From Microbacterium azadirachtae (lineage in GTDB: Bacteria; Actinomycetota; Actinomycetes; Actinomycetales; Microbacteriaceae), in the NCBI RefSeq assembly GCF_000956545.1, contig NZ_JYIT01000072.1, positions 1-64,000 of the forward strand: DNA of 64,000 nucleotides, read 5' to 3'. The notes below the pieces were generated by a model. It made no database searches. It saw nothing but the letters and a program-made list of their open reading frames with translations, and had not been told where the DNA came from. The position numbers and the translations under genes were made by a program. Within the stretch, counting starts at the first letter, position 1. The number at the start of each line of letters is the position of its first letter. Below are positions 32,584 through 40,154 of this stretch, piece after piece.

Positions 32584-34289
32584 TGGAGCTGCACCCGTTC
32601 GGTCCAGAACGTCGGATCGGGCATGTCTTTCAGGTCGAAGGGTCCTTCGCCGATATTGCCCTTTCGGCTGCGAACAAGCTGCCTCGGGCGCACTTTGGGG
32701 AGTACCTCGGTCGAGGCGAGGTCGGCGAGTTCGTGGTCATCGATGTCGGAGGAGTCGCGGCATTCGGACGGCTGCTACAAGTTGGCACAGCGCTCGGGCG
32801 GGCCGATGACGTGTCCGCAGAAGGCGACAAGAAGGTTCCGATCGAAGGACGAGTGCAACTCCTCTCGACGCTCGAGCTCAGCGGCGCGACGACTCGTGGC
32901 ATCGCGAGGTACCCGAAGGTGGGAGATGCGGTCTACGCCGCGAGTTCCGAAGCAATCCTGGCCGTTATCGGCGCCGCATCCAGTTCCGACACTGCAACAC
33001 TGCCTCTCGGCCGCTTGTCCGTTGATGAGTCGGTCCCTGTCGCCGTCCCATTGTCGCGCCTGTTCGGTAGGCACCTCGCGGTTGTCGGGGCCACGGGATC
33101 TGGAAAGAGCTGGACCGTCGGACACCTGGCTGAAAGCGTCGCTGCCCTGCGGGGCAAGATGATCCTCATCGACGCCACAGGTGAGTTCCGAACCCTCGCC
33201 GAGCGAGCGACGCATCTAGCGTTCAGCTCCGCTGCAGATGAACCTGACGGAACGACCGTAGTTGGTATCCCGCACTTCATGATGCGGGAATCGGACCGGA
33301 ATGCATTCCTGAATCCATCAAGCGGCTCCCAGCTGCCCAAGCTCCGGGAAGCTGTCCGGTCGCTCAGGCTGGCGCACGCGATCACAGCAGATGCCGGCGC
33401 TACGCCGGCTCATCAGCGTGTCGTGCAGTCATCGGGCGAGGTTGTGAAGCGGAACGGCACCATCGCGGTCCATCAATCTGCTTGTAACACCTACATTGGG
33501 GCCGTTGAAGGTGCGAACTCGCCGTTCAACATCCGGTTGCTCGCCGCCCAGGTTCAGAACGAATGCATCTGGGGTACCGATAAGAACAACTCGAGCAAGT
33601 TCGGCGATGTCGATCAGAACTCTCTCGGGTATGTCTCGTCGCTCGTTAGTCGCATCAGTGATCTCCTTCAGACGCCAGAGATCATGGACGTGATTGACCC
33701 TCCCGCTGGCGTCGTCAACGTCATCGAGGAGATCTGGAAGTGGATACACGACCACGACCAGCATGTTCTCCGCATCTCGCTGAAGAACCTAACTTTCGCC
33801 AACCACCTGCGCGAGATCGTCGTCAATATCCTTGGGCAGACGCTTCTTACTTGGGCACGAGAAGGCGCGTACGGAGCGATGCCTGTTGTCGTCGCCGTAG
33901 ATGAGGCGCATCAGTTCTTCGATGTCACAGTCGGTGACGAGTTTGCCAGCACGCACCTAAATGCCTTCGACGCAATCGCCAAGGAGGGACGCAAATACGG
34001 GCTGACGGTCTGCGTCGCAACCCAGCGGCCGAGCGACTTGCCTGCCGGGGTCCTCAGCCAGGTCGGGATGACGATCGTTCATCGGCTCGCGGATGGCCGC
34101 GACCGGCAGCGGGTTGAGCAGGCAGCAGCGGAGCTGGATCACTCAGCGACCAAGCTTCTTCCCGGGCTGGTACCGGGCGAGGCCATCTTGATGGGTGTTG
34201 ACTTCCCCGTGCCGGTTAGCGTCAGGATTCAGAAGCCGGTCGCGCCGCCAGCATCGGACGGGCCGAGCTACGACTGTTGGGGTGCTTAG
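32580..34289 (+). CDS. HerA-like hexameric ATPase
   Basis: A 569-residue protein of the HerA/FtsK-like ATPase group. An N-terminal beta-barrel (HAS-barrel) region (about 15-120) precedes the ATPase: Walker A GATGSGKS at about 170-177 and Walker B VVAVDEAH at about 437-444, with a C-terminal ATQRPSDL segment that fits the sensor/arginine region. Such proteins form hexameric rings. Together with SIR2 this gives the known SIR2-HerA defence module, in which the ATPase forms a complex with the NADase and both are required. It overlaps the SIR2 gene by 4 bases and is followed 24 bases later by a GIY-YIG gene. Confidence 0.85.
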   Translation: MMELHPFGPERRIGHVFQVEGSFADIALSAANKLPRAHFGEYLGRGEVGEFVVIDVGGVAAFGRLLQVGTALGRADDVSAEGDKKVPIEGRVQLLSTLELSGATTRGIARYPKVGDAVYAASSEAILAVIGAASSSDTATLPLGRLSVDESVPVAVPLSRLFGRHLAVVGATGSGKSWTVGHLAESVAALRGKMILIDATGEFRTLAERATHLAFSSAADEPDGTTVVGIPHFMMRESDRNAFLNPSSGSQLPKLREAVRSLRLAHAITADAGATPAHQRVVQSSGEVVKRNGTIAVHQSACNTYIGAVEGANSPFNIRLLAAQVQNECIWGTDKNNSSKFGDVDQNSLGYVSSLVSRISDLLQTPEIMDVIDPPAGVVNVIEEIWKWIHDHDQHVLRISLKNLTFANHLREIVVNILGQTLLTWAREGAYGAMPVVVAVDEAHQFFDVTVGDEFASTHLNAFDAIAKEGRKYGLTVCVATQRPSDLPAGVLSQVGMTIVHRLADGRDRQRVEQAAAELDHSATKLLPGLVPGEAILMGVDFPVPVSVRIQKPVAPPASDGPSYDCWGA

Positions 34290-34313
34290 GAGCGGCATGG
34301 AAAGGCGCGGTTG

Positions 34314-35126
34314 ATGGCATTGACACTCGGTCCGATCGTGCTCGATACGGGTATCGATTTCTCGGACGCGCTCGTGATCCGTCACGCCTACGTCCGCGAG
34401 CACGAGGACAGCGGACCGCAGGGCATCCACGCAGACTCTACGGACGCCGAGATCCTCGAGTACACGCGGAATCAGTCCGTGAACCCGAGGCGCTTCCCGG
34501 CCGATCCGCCGCGCTTCTGGGTCGTCTTCATTCGTGAGGGCGGCGACCAGGCCCGACTCTGGTCGGTAGTCGAGAACCGCGGCGAGATCGCGAACGATGG
34601 TGTGCGACGTGTGTTCGACATGGTCGTCTCCGAGCACTTGGCTGATTTGCGCGGGCGCCTCGTCATCGGCTGGCGGTCACCGCGCACCTGGTGGATGCGA
34701 GCGGCCACGGCGGCGAGCTACCCGGTGATGGGCATCGCCGATGCCGAGCCTGTGCCGTTCCCCGGCTTCGATCGGCTTGTTCTCGACTATGCACAGCTCC
34801 AGGCAGTGATGCGCGAGCACCGCTACGCTTCGTGGCGCACAGCGCTCTCATCCGTGGTTGGCATCTACCTGATCACGGACACACGCGACGGGCGCCACTA
34901 CGTCGGCAAAGCGGATGGCGAAGAGAACATCCGTCAGCGATGGAGCATCTACGCGACTAACGGCCATGGTGGCAACGTCGAGCTCCGCGGCCTCGATCCA
35001 TCGACGTTCCGCTATTCACTCCTGCGCGTCTTCGACCCATCGACGCCGACGTCCGCCATCGACGCATCGGAGAGTCATTTCAAGGTGGCGCTCGACAGTC
35101 GTCGGCACGGACTCAACCGAAATTAG
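34314..35126 (+). CDS. GIY-YIG nuclease, probably linked to SIR2-HerA
   Basis: A 270-residue protein. The nuclease motif is at the C-terminus: GIYLITD followed by HYVGKA, then a basic helix (ENIRQRWSIY) and an NG segment, with a late Glu (SESHF) as possible metal ligand. The N-terminal 170 residues are an unknown domain that probably gives target or partner recognition. The ATG at 34314 follows AAAGG. It lies 24 bases behind the HerA gene on the same strand, so it may be a third component of that module or a separate nuclease. It is convergent with the next gene. Confidence 0.7.
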   Translation: MALTLGPIVLDTGIDFSDALVIRHAYVREHEDSGPQGIHADSTDAEILEYTRNQSVNPRRFPADPPRFWVVFIREGGDQARLWSVVENRGEIANDGVRRVFDMVVSEHLADLRGRLVIGWRSPRTWWMRAATAASYPVMGIADAEPVPFPGFDRLVLDYAQLQAVMREHRYASWRTALSSVVGIYLITDTRDGRHYVGKADGEENIRQRWSIYATNGHGGNVELRGLDPSTFRYSLLRVFDPSTPTSAIDASESHFKVALDSRRHGLNRN

Positions 35127-35182
35127 GCCCAGGCGCTATCAGGCCTTCGAAGAGCGCAGACACTTCGTATTGCGGGGCCGCG

Positions 35183-36049
35183 TTAGTTCCCGAGCATGTG
35201 GACCGAGTGCTTCCCGACGTGCAGCCGACCGGTGGTCCGCGACAAGCGATACTCACCGAGGTAGCCCAACCGGCGGTTGAAGACCTCGACTCGCCAATTG
35301 TTCGGCGCGACATCGGGCAGTTCCTTCCACCGAGTCCGCAAGTCCTCGTAGAACCCGTGCCGCCCGCTGAGGTAGATAGCACGGCGACGGGTTGAGTCCA
35401 CGATCGTCAGCGCTCCGGGCTCGTCATCGTGGATTGAATCGGACTCGTCCTCGGCGCTGCCCAGATGCGGAGGATTGCTGCCACCGTCGAGCAGCTCAAG
35501 ACCCGGACGATCCTGAACTTGACGTGCCCATCGCATCCATGCCTCGGATGGCGGCTCGGAGGGGCGGCCGTTGCCGTAGGCGAAGTTCGCGTGGTTGATC
35601 GTTGCCCAAGCGATGTAGGCGTCGAGGGTTTGATCTTGGCCCCATACCGACGCGATGAAGTCGAGCGTTGTATCGCCTGGCGGGCGGCCTTGGTCGCGCC
35701 AGGCGCGCAGTCCACGGCCTGGATCGCGCCAGCCGAGTCGAGCGACGATCAGGAAATGCAGCCCGTGCCAGTACGCCAAGTACTGCGCGTGGTCGATCTC
35801 CTTGCCGTCGGCGGTGGGAAGTATTGCCGCACGGCTTCCTGCAAGCGCGCGCAGGACGAGCTCGATACCCCACGAGTTGGTTGTCAGACCCTCAAGCTGC
35901 GCATCTACGAGGCGGAAGCGATTCATGTTGCTCGCGTCATAGGTTCTGAACGTCATGACCTCATCCTGTCGGATCGCGCCGAACGGTGCCTCCGGAGAGA
36001 TGTTCGGGCTGTCTCGGACTGCAATGGCGTAACTCTGTGAGTCCGTCAC
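35183..36049 (-). CDS. Unknown protein (288 aa)
   Basis: A soluble protein rich in Trp, Arg and Asp with no recognised catalytic motif. Hydrophobic segments (WGIELVLRALAG, LHFLIVARLGW) suggest a compact alpha/beta fold, an acidic stretch (EDESDSIHDDE) lies near residue 205 and the C-terminus has a beta-rich, basic end. The start is GTG and overlaps the stop of the upstream HTH gene by 4 bases (GTGA), so the two are co-translated. It is convergent with the GIY-YIG gene. No family recognised. Confidence 0.6.
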   Translation of the reverse strand: MTDSQSYAIAVRDSPNISPEAPFGAIRQDEVMTFRTYDASNMNRFRLVDAQLEGLTTNSWGIELVLRALAGSRAAILPTADGKEIDHAQYLAYWHGLHFLIVARLGWRDPGRGLRAWRDQGRPPGDTTLDFIASVWGQDQTLDAYIAWATINHANFAYGNGRPSEPPSEAWMRWARQVQDRPGLELLDGGSNPPHLGSAEDESDSIHDDEPGALTIVDSTRRRAIYLSGRHGFYEDLRTRWKELPDVAPNNWRVEVFNRRLGYLGEYRLSRTTGRLHVGKHSVHMLGN

Positions 36050-36498
36050 ACGGCCTTCCTCCGCGGCGCGCTTGCCCGCATCTCAACGCCGACCCGGTGA
36101 AGCGTGCGAGATACCGCGCCGTGAGACAGACCGTGATTCTTCTCGATGTCGCGCATCGTGGCACCGGCTTCATACTCCTTCGCGATCCGCCGAGCCTCCG
36201 CCTCGGTGACGGTGCGCTTCTTCACCACGACGTTGTTCTCGCGTAGTAGACGTGTGACCGCTGACGGTGCGACCTTGTACTTTTCGGCGAGCGATCGGGC
36301 GCTCTCGCCCTCCTGGTAGCGGCGGACGATGTCAGCGACCTTCCGCGGCCCGAGGCGCTCAGGTAGCGGATGCGGACGGTAGATCGTTCGAACAATAGGT
36401 TCGATGTCTCTGTTGCCGGCCTGGGCGAGGTCCCTAAGTTCCTCGAGGCTGAGCCCTGTTCGCCAATGGTTCGAACAGAGGTCGATTGCGCCAGCCAA
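36046..36498 (-). CDS. Two-HTH protein, possibly cut at its 5' end
   Basis: The protein has two helix-turn-helix units of the resolvase C-terminal type: VADIVRRYQEGESARSLAEKYKVAPSAVTRLL, then RRIAKEYEAGATMRDIEKNHGLSHGAVSRTL. A basic tail follows. The longest reading (to 36615) runs through a terminator hairpin, so the start must lie after it; the only candidate is a TTG at 36498 without a binding site. The 5' part may therefore be missing, as if a larger recombinase or regulator had been truncated at the element edge. It overlaps the downstream gene by 4 bases. Confidence 0.5.
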   Translation of the reverse strand: MAGAIDLCSNHWRTGLSLEELRDLAQAGNRDIEPIVRTIYRPHPLPERLGPRKVADIVRRYQEGESARSLAEKYKVAPSAVTRLLRENNVVVKKRTVTEAEARRIAKEYEAGATMRDIEKNHGLSHGAVSRTLHRVGVEMRASAPRRKAV

Positions 36499-36504
36499 CA
36501 GAGA

Positions 36505-36543
36505 AGGCCCGGAAACACTGAGGAAGATCAGTGATCCGGGCCT
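36505..36543 (-). terminator. Terminator near the accessory/core border
   Basis: AGGCCCGGA pairs with TCCGGGCCT and CACTGA with TCAGTG, around a 6-base loop with one bulge. Read leftward it is followed by TTCTCTG. It lies about 85 bases past the stop of the leftward VOC gene and is a plausible terminator for it, and marks the transition to chromosomal DNA. Confidence 0.6.
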
Positions 36544-36627
36544 CTGTCGTTCCCGGCGGTGTCTGGATATCGCGGCGCGGATCCAGCGCAGTCGTGCTCG
36601 CCTTCCTGCGGGCATGACCTCCGCGCT

Positions 36628-37065
36628 TCAGCGAAGGCTCTGCGCGAGTCCGACCAGGATGTCCTCGGGGCCGCGGATGTAGCAGAGCCGGTAGATGTCC
36701 TCGTACTGCACGACCTCATCGCTCACGAGGCGGGCGCCGTGGGCTTCGATCCTGGCAAGGGTCTCGTCGAGATCGTCGACCTCGAACATGACGCGGAGGT
36801 AGCCAAGCGCGTTGACGGGAGCGTTGCGGTGGTCGGCGACGATCTCCGGCGCGAGGAACCGCGACAGCTCGAGGCGGCCGTGACCGTCGGGGGTCCGCAT
36901 CATGGCGACCTCGACGCGCTGGTCGCCGAGGCCGGTCACGCGCCCGGCCCACTCGCCCTCGGCCATGGCGCGGCCTTCGAGCTCGAGGCCGAGCGCGGCG
37001 AAGAAATCGATGACCGTCGAGAGATCCTCGACGACGATGCCCATGTTGTCCATCCGTATGCTCAT
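36628..37065 (-). CDS. VOC (glyoxalase-like) family protein
   Basis: A 145-residue protein with paired beta-alpha-beta-beta-beta modules of the vicinal-oxygen-chelate fold. The start MDNMGIVVEDLSTVIDFFAALGLELEG is typical, and the second module begins at GYLRVMFEVDDLDETLARIEAHGA. A late YRLCYIRGPEDILVGLAQ segment is also typical. Possible metal ligands are Glu and His in these strands but the activity (lyase, dioxygenase or resistance) cannot be named. The ATG is one base after the stop of a 29-codon reading, so the two are likely coupled. Confidence 0.75.
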   Translation of the reverse strand: MSIRMDNMGIVVEDLSTVIDFFAALGLELEGRAMAEGEWAGRVTGLGDQRVEVAMMRTPDGHGRLELSRFLAPEIVADHRNAPVNALGYLRVMFEVDDLDETLARIEAHGARLVSDEVVQYEDIYRLCYIRGPEDILVGLAQSLR

Positions 37066-37066
37066 C

Positions 37067-37156
37067 TCAGCGCTCCTGCTCGTCGGAGCGCGCCTCGGTC
37101 AGCACGGTGGTGACATGCGCACCGAGGTCCGAAGGCTCGCGCTCGATCTCGTTCAT
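37067..37156 (-). CDS. Short upstream reading frame (29 aa)
   Basis: Starts with ATG after GTGAGG and ends one base before the VOC start (TGAGATG). The product is acidic and helical (MNEIEREPSDLGAHVTTVL). The coupling suggests a small cistron or leader peptide for the VOC gene. Evidence is limited to the start signal and the spacing. Confidence 0.35.
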   Translation of the reverse strand: MNEIEREPSDLGAHVTTVLTEARSDEQER

Positions 37157-37246
37157 CGGCCTCACCCTATGCCCGTGGGGTGCCGGTGACCCTGCTGTCG
37201 GCGCGACGGGGCGCGTCTCCCTCGCACTTCTGCCGCCTCCGCGCGC

Positions 37247-37930
37247 TCAGAACGGCGCCTCGCGAGTCCATCCGCTCTCGTGCAGGCGTTGCGTGCCGTC
37301 GAGGATGAGATCCAGCGCGAACGCGAACTCGGCGTCGTCGTCGCACGCTTCGCCGGCATGAGGAGACGCCGTGGCCATGTGCACGATCGCGGGGTAGGAG
37401 GCCGCGAAGTCGGTCATCGCCCGGGCTCGCTGCTCAGGATCCTCGGGCAGCTGCGGTGTCGGCAGCACGTCGCGGGTGAACCCCCACATGCGCGTGGAGA
37501 GCGCGTGCATGGTGTGGTGCACGAGGTCGGCCGAGAGCCCGCCTTCGAACATCCCGGCCATCAGCGCGTCCATGTGGTGGAGCGTCTGCGGGGTGGCCAG
37601 AGGGCGGGACTCGATGGCTTCGCGGGCCCATGCGTGCGCGGCGAAGATGCTCCGCGCCGCGAAGACGCGAGCCCGGGTCGATTCCCGCCAGTCCGCGCCG
37701 GAGCGGACGTCGGGAATGCTGCCGATCACCCGGTCGAGCATGTGGTCGATGAGCTCGGAGTGATGGGCGACGTGCTTGTAGAGCGCCATGGGTGTGACGT
37801 TCAGGTGCTCCGCGACCCCGCGCATGCTCGCTCGATCCAGCCCGTGCGCGTCTGCAAGGGTGATCGCCACGTCGACGATGAGGTCGCGATCAAGACGTGT
37901 GCGCTGCGGTCGAGAGGATCGGGTTGACAC
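37247..37930 (-). CDS. TetR-family repressor
   Basis: A 227-residue protein. The DNA-binding domain is clear: LIVDVAITLADAHGLDRASMRGVAEHLNVTPMALYKHVAHHSELIDHML (about 15-65). The C-terminal helical domain fits the TetR_C group that binds small molecules. The start is GTG, placed right beside a 15-bp palindrome and the -35 of the divergent gene. It most likely represses the DUF4386 membrane protein gene and itself. Confidence 0.85.
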   Translation of the reverse strand: MSTRSSRPQRTRLDRDLIVDVAITLADAHGLDRASMRGVAEHLNVTPMALYKHVAHHSELIDHMLDRVIGSIPDVRSGADWRESTRARVFAARSIFAAHAWAREAIESRPLATPQTLHHMDALMAGMFEGGLSADLVHHTMHALSTRMWGFTRDVLPTPQLPEDPEQRARAMTDFAASYPAIVHMATASPHAGEACDDDAEFAFALDLILDGTQRLHESGWTREAPF

Positions 37931-37952
37931 GTATACATAGTATACCTACGAT
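37924..37952 (+). promoter_or_regulatory. Promoter with TetR operator in the spacer
   Basis: TTGACA (37924-37929), a 17-base spacer and TACGAT (37947-37952), with the ATG of the membrane protein 7 bases on, so transcription likely starts at the first codon. The perfect inverted repeat GTATACATAGTATAC fills 37931-37945, the spacer itself, giving direct competition between repressor and polymerase. Confidence 0.75.
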
Positions 37953-37958
37953 GACCTC

Positions 37959-38621
37959 ATGCAAGCTTACGCCGTATACCGAAACGACCATCGGGCATCC
38001 GCCTCTCACGTGGCCCGGCAGCACGCCCGTGCCGCAGGCATCCTCTATCTCGTGACCCACGCGACGTCCGTCCTCGCCGTCGTGGCGTACGGAGCGGGAT
38101 TCGTTGCCGCAGGCGTCACTCTCGAGTTCGGGCTCGCGATCGGCTGCGCCGGAACCGGGGTGCTCCTGTGGAACCTGCTGCGGGCGTCCGGGCCTGTCCG
38201 CGCAGCGACGTTCGCCGCCCTTCGCGCGGTGGAAGCGGCGGTCATCCTCGCCGGCGCGTTGCCGATGCTCGCGATGATGTGGTCGCACGAGACATCGGGA
38301 CCCGTGGCGGAGCTCGCGTCGGCGATGCACACGGCGTCGTTCCTGCTCGGGCAGGGGCTCGTGATCAGCGTCAACACGAGCGTCCTCGGCTGGCTCCTCT
38401 GGGATTCGCGCGCGGTGCCGCGCGCGCTCGCCGCGCTCGGCGTCGGGGGAGGGGGCCTCGTGCTGATCAGCAACCTGTGTCAGCTGTGGGGTGTCATCCC
38501 CCTCAATGGACCCATCGCAGGCGGGGCGGCGCTTCCTGTGTTCGCGTTCGAGCTGTGGTTCGCGATCTTCCTCATCGCGCGTGGTCTTCGGACGCCGCAG
38601 GAGCCCGTCGGGGCGCGCTGA
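37959..38621 (+). CDS. DUF4386-family membrane protein
   Basis: A 220-residue protein with six to seven hydrophobic segments and the DUF4386 pattern: ARAAGILYLVTHATSVLAVV near the start, then LWNLLRASG and a Pro/Gly-rich end (ELWFAIFLIARGL). The family has no known activity. It is likely leaderless because TACGAT lies 7 bases upstream and no binding site is present. The TetR gene is divergent and its operator lies in the promoter spacer. Confidence 0.75.
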   Translation: MQAYAVYRNDHRASASHVARQHARAAGILYLVTHATSVLAVVAYGAGFVAAGVTLEFGLAIGCAGTGVLLWNLLRASGPVRAATFAALRAVEAAVILAGALPMLAMMWSHETSGPVAELASAMHTASFLLGQGLVISVNTSVLGWLLWDSRAVPRALAALGVGGGGLVLISNLCQLWGVIPLNGPIAGGAALPVFAFELWFAIFLIARGLRTPQEPVGAR

Positions 38622-38624
38622 ACG

Positions 38625-38981
38625 TCATCCCGCCGCAACGACGTCCGTCTGCGACGCGGTGCTTCGGCTCATGCGGCGGGAAGTGAGGTATCCGAGAAAG
38701 CGTCGCCGGGCGAGCTCGACGGTCACCACTGCGGGAACGGACCCCGCCTGCAGCACCGCCAGGGGCCACAGGCCCTGCCCGATCCACACGAGGCCGAGGA
38801 TCGTCGCGGAGAGCCAGCAGATGGCTCCGGCGCTGAGCAGGGTGGCATGGTCCCTTCGCAGCGAGAGGATCACCAGGATCACGGCGACCACGCACATCCC
38901 CGCGCTGAGGACCCCGAGTCCGAAGTAGATCGCATCGACGGCGTGGGCGAAGGCGGCGAACGCCTGCTCCTCCGGGGTCAC
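38625..38981 (-). CDS. Small membrane protein (118 aa)
   Basis: Starts at GTG 38981, overlapping the stop of the upstream winged-helix-like gene by 4 bases (GTGA). A longer reading is out of frame with coding signals. Three hydrophobic segments: FGLGVLSAGMCVVAVILVILSL, TLLSAGAICWLSATILGLVWIG and LAVLQAGSVPAVVTVELA. The tail is basic and Ser-rich. Probably the membrane partner of the upstream regulator. No family named. Confidence 0.6.
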   Translation of the reverse strand: MTPEEQAFAAFAHAVDAIYFGLGVLSAGMCVVAVILVILSLRRDHATLLSAGAICWLSATILGLVWIGQGLWPLAVLQAGSVPAVVTVELARRRFLGYLTSRRMSRSTASQTDVVAAG

Positions 38982-39427
38982 CGCCGGGCTCCGTCCGCGC
39001 GGGAGCCTTCGCGCGCGCCGGCGCCGGTCCGCTCGGCGGCGAGCTCCTGGCGTCGCCGCTCCCGCAGGGCCGGAAACGCCGAGCTGGTGGGATCCATCGA
39101 CATGTACGGGCGGATCGCGCCGATGCCGGCCACCGTCGGGATCACGTGCTCGCCGTCGCGCCGCAGGTACCCCCGCGACAGCAGGTGGTTCAGCGCGCGC
39201 CGCGTCCTCCAGCGGTGCAGCAGACCCTGGCCCGCGCCGCGCGCGAGCAGCCCCTCCACGGACATGCGTTCCGCATCCGCGATCTGATTGAGCGTCATCC
39301 ACGCGTGGGTCGGCAGGCTGGCGGCGAACGTCCTCCCTCGCGACAGGGCGCGCTGGATGCCCTCGTCCAGCTCGGACGTCAGGACCGGGGACTCGACGCG
39401 GGTCTCGGCGTCGTACTCAATGCTCAC
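38978..39427 (-). CDS. Winged-helix-like protein (149 aa)
   Basis: Residues 40-105 have a winged-helix pattern (HAWMTLNQIADAERMSVEGLLARGAG, then RALNHLLSRGYLRRDGEHVIPTVAGIGAI). The rest is a charged Arg/Ala/Gly-rich end. The start is GTG. The stop overlaps the start of the membrane protein, so the two form a coupled pair, perhaps a membrane-linked regulator. No family named. Confidence 0.55.
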   Translation of the reverse strand: MSIEYDAETRVESPVLTSELDEGIQRALSRGRTFAASLPTHAWMTLNQIADAERMSVEGLLARGAGQGLLHRWRTRRALNHLLSRGYLRRDGEHVIPTVAGIGAIRPYMSMDPTSSAFPALRERRRQELAAERTGAGAREGSRADGARR

Positions 39428-39593
39428 ACCACAGGAGACACGTCGAGGGAGGTTCTATGACGCGGGTTCGCGCGGAATATCGCGATCGATCGACGGGGCA
39501 TCCCGCTGTCCGTGCGGCGTCGCGCGAGCCCGCGGTGATTCGCGTGCAGAACGCGACATCGAGGACGCCAAACGGCGTCGTCGTTCCGCGCGC

Positions 39594-39965
39594 TCAGAGG
39601 CGGCCGAAGAGCTCCGGATCCACCGGACGCTGCGCGCGGGGGAGCTTCGCCACGACCAGCCGGTACGCCTCCGTGACGAGCTCCCGGACGAGGTCCTGCT
39701 CGAGGCTCCCGTCGGAGCGGAGGGTGATCCAGTGCCGCTTGTTCATGTGATAGCCGGGGATGATCGCCGGGAACGTCTCGCGCAGGGCCTCGGCGTCCTC
39801 CGGCGCCGCCTTGAGGGTCACCGACGTCCGTCCCATGGGGGACAGCGCCATGAACATCCGCTCGCGGACCCGGTAGACGTCGACCTCGGGGCCGAACGGC
39901 TGGTCGACGGTGACGCCGGGAAGCTCCTCGGCGCGCGTCGCCGCCCACTCCTGCAGCACGTCCAT
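39594..39965 (-). CDS. MmcQ/YjbR-family protein
   Basis: A 123-residue protein with the MmcQ/YjbR pattern: an N-terminal helix, a VDQPFGPEVDVYRVRERMFMALS segment, then VTLKAAPEDAEALRETFPAIIPGYHMNKRHWITL and an ELVTEAYRLVVAKLP helix. The fold resembles CyaY-like or DNA-binding proteins; its activity is unknown. The ATG is at the right end. It is alone, with a 166-base gap before the next leftward gene. Confidence 0.8.
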   Translation of the reverse strand: MDVLQEWAATRAEELPGVTVDQPFGPEVDVYRVRERMFMALSPMGRTSVTLKAAPEDAEALRETFPAIIPGYHMNKRHWITLRSDGSLEQDLVRELVTEAYRLVVAKLPRAQRPVDPELFGRL

Positions 39966-40154
39966 CGCCCACCTCTCCTCGCGTCGCGGTTCGATGCCGC
40001 CGTGATCGCTGCGGCGAGTCTACGGGGCGGCGCGCCGCCGTCCGTTGCCCTCAGTCCAGAAACCGTGCCATCCTCTGTACCACGTCAGCGCTGATGTACC
40101 GAGTCGTTCCGCGACCCGCTCACGGCGCCACCGGCGAACGACAAGGGGGAACAC

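Noticed and set aside
36386..36476. Two GTTCGAAC palindromes as a tRNA fragment or att site
   Set aside because: They lie inside the HTH coding region, lack the rest of a tRNA structure and have no matching second site that I can see.
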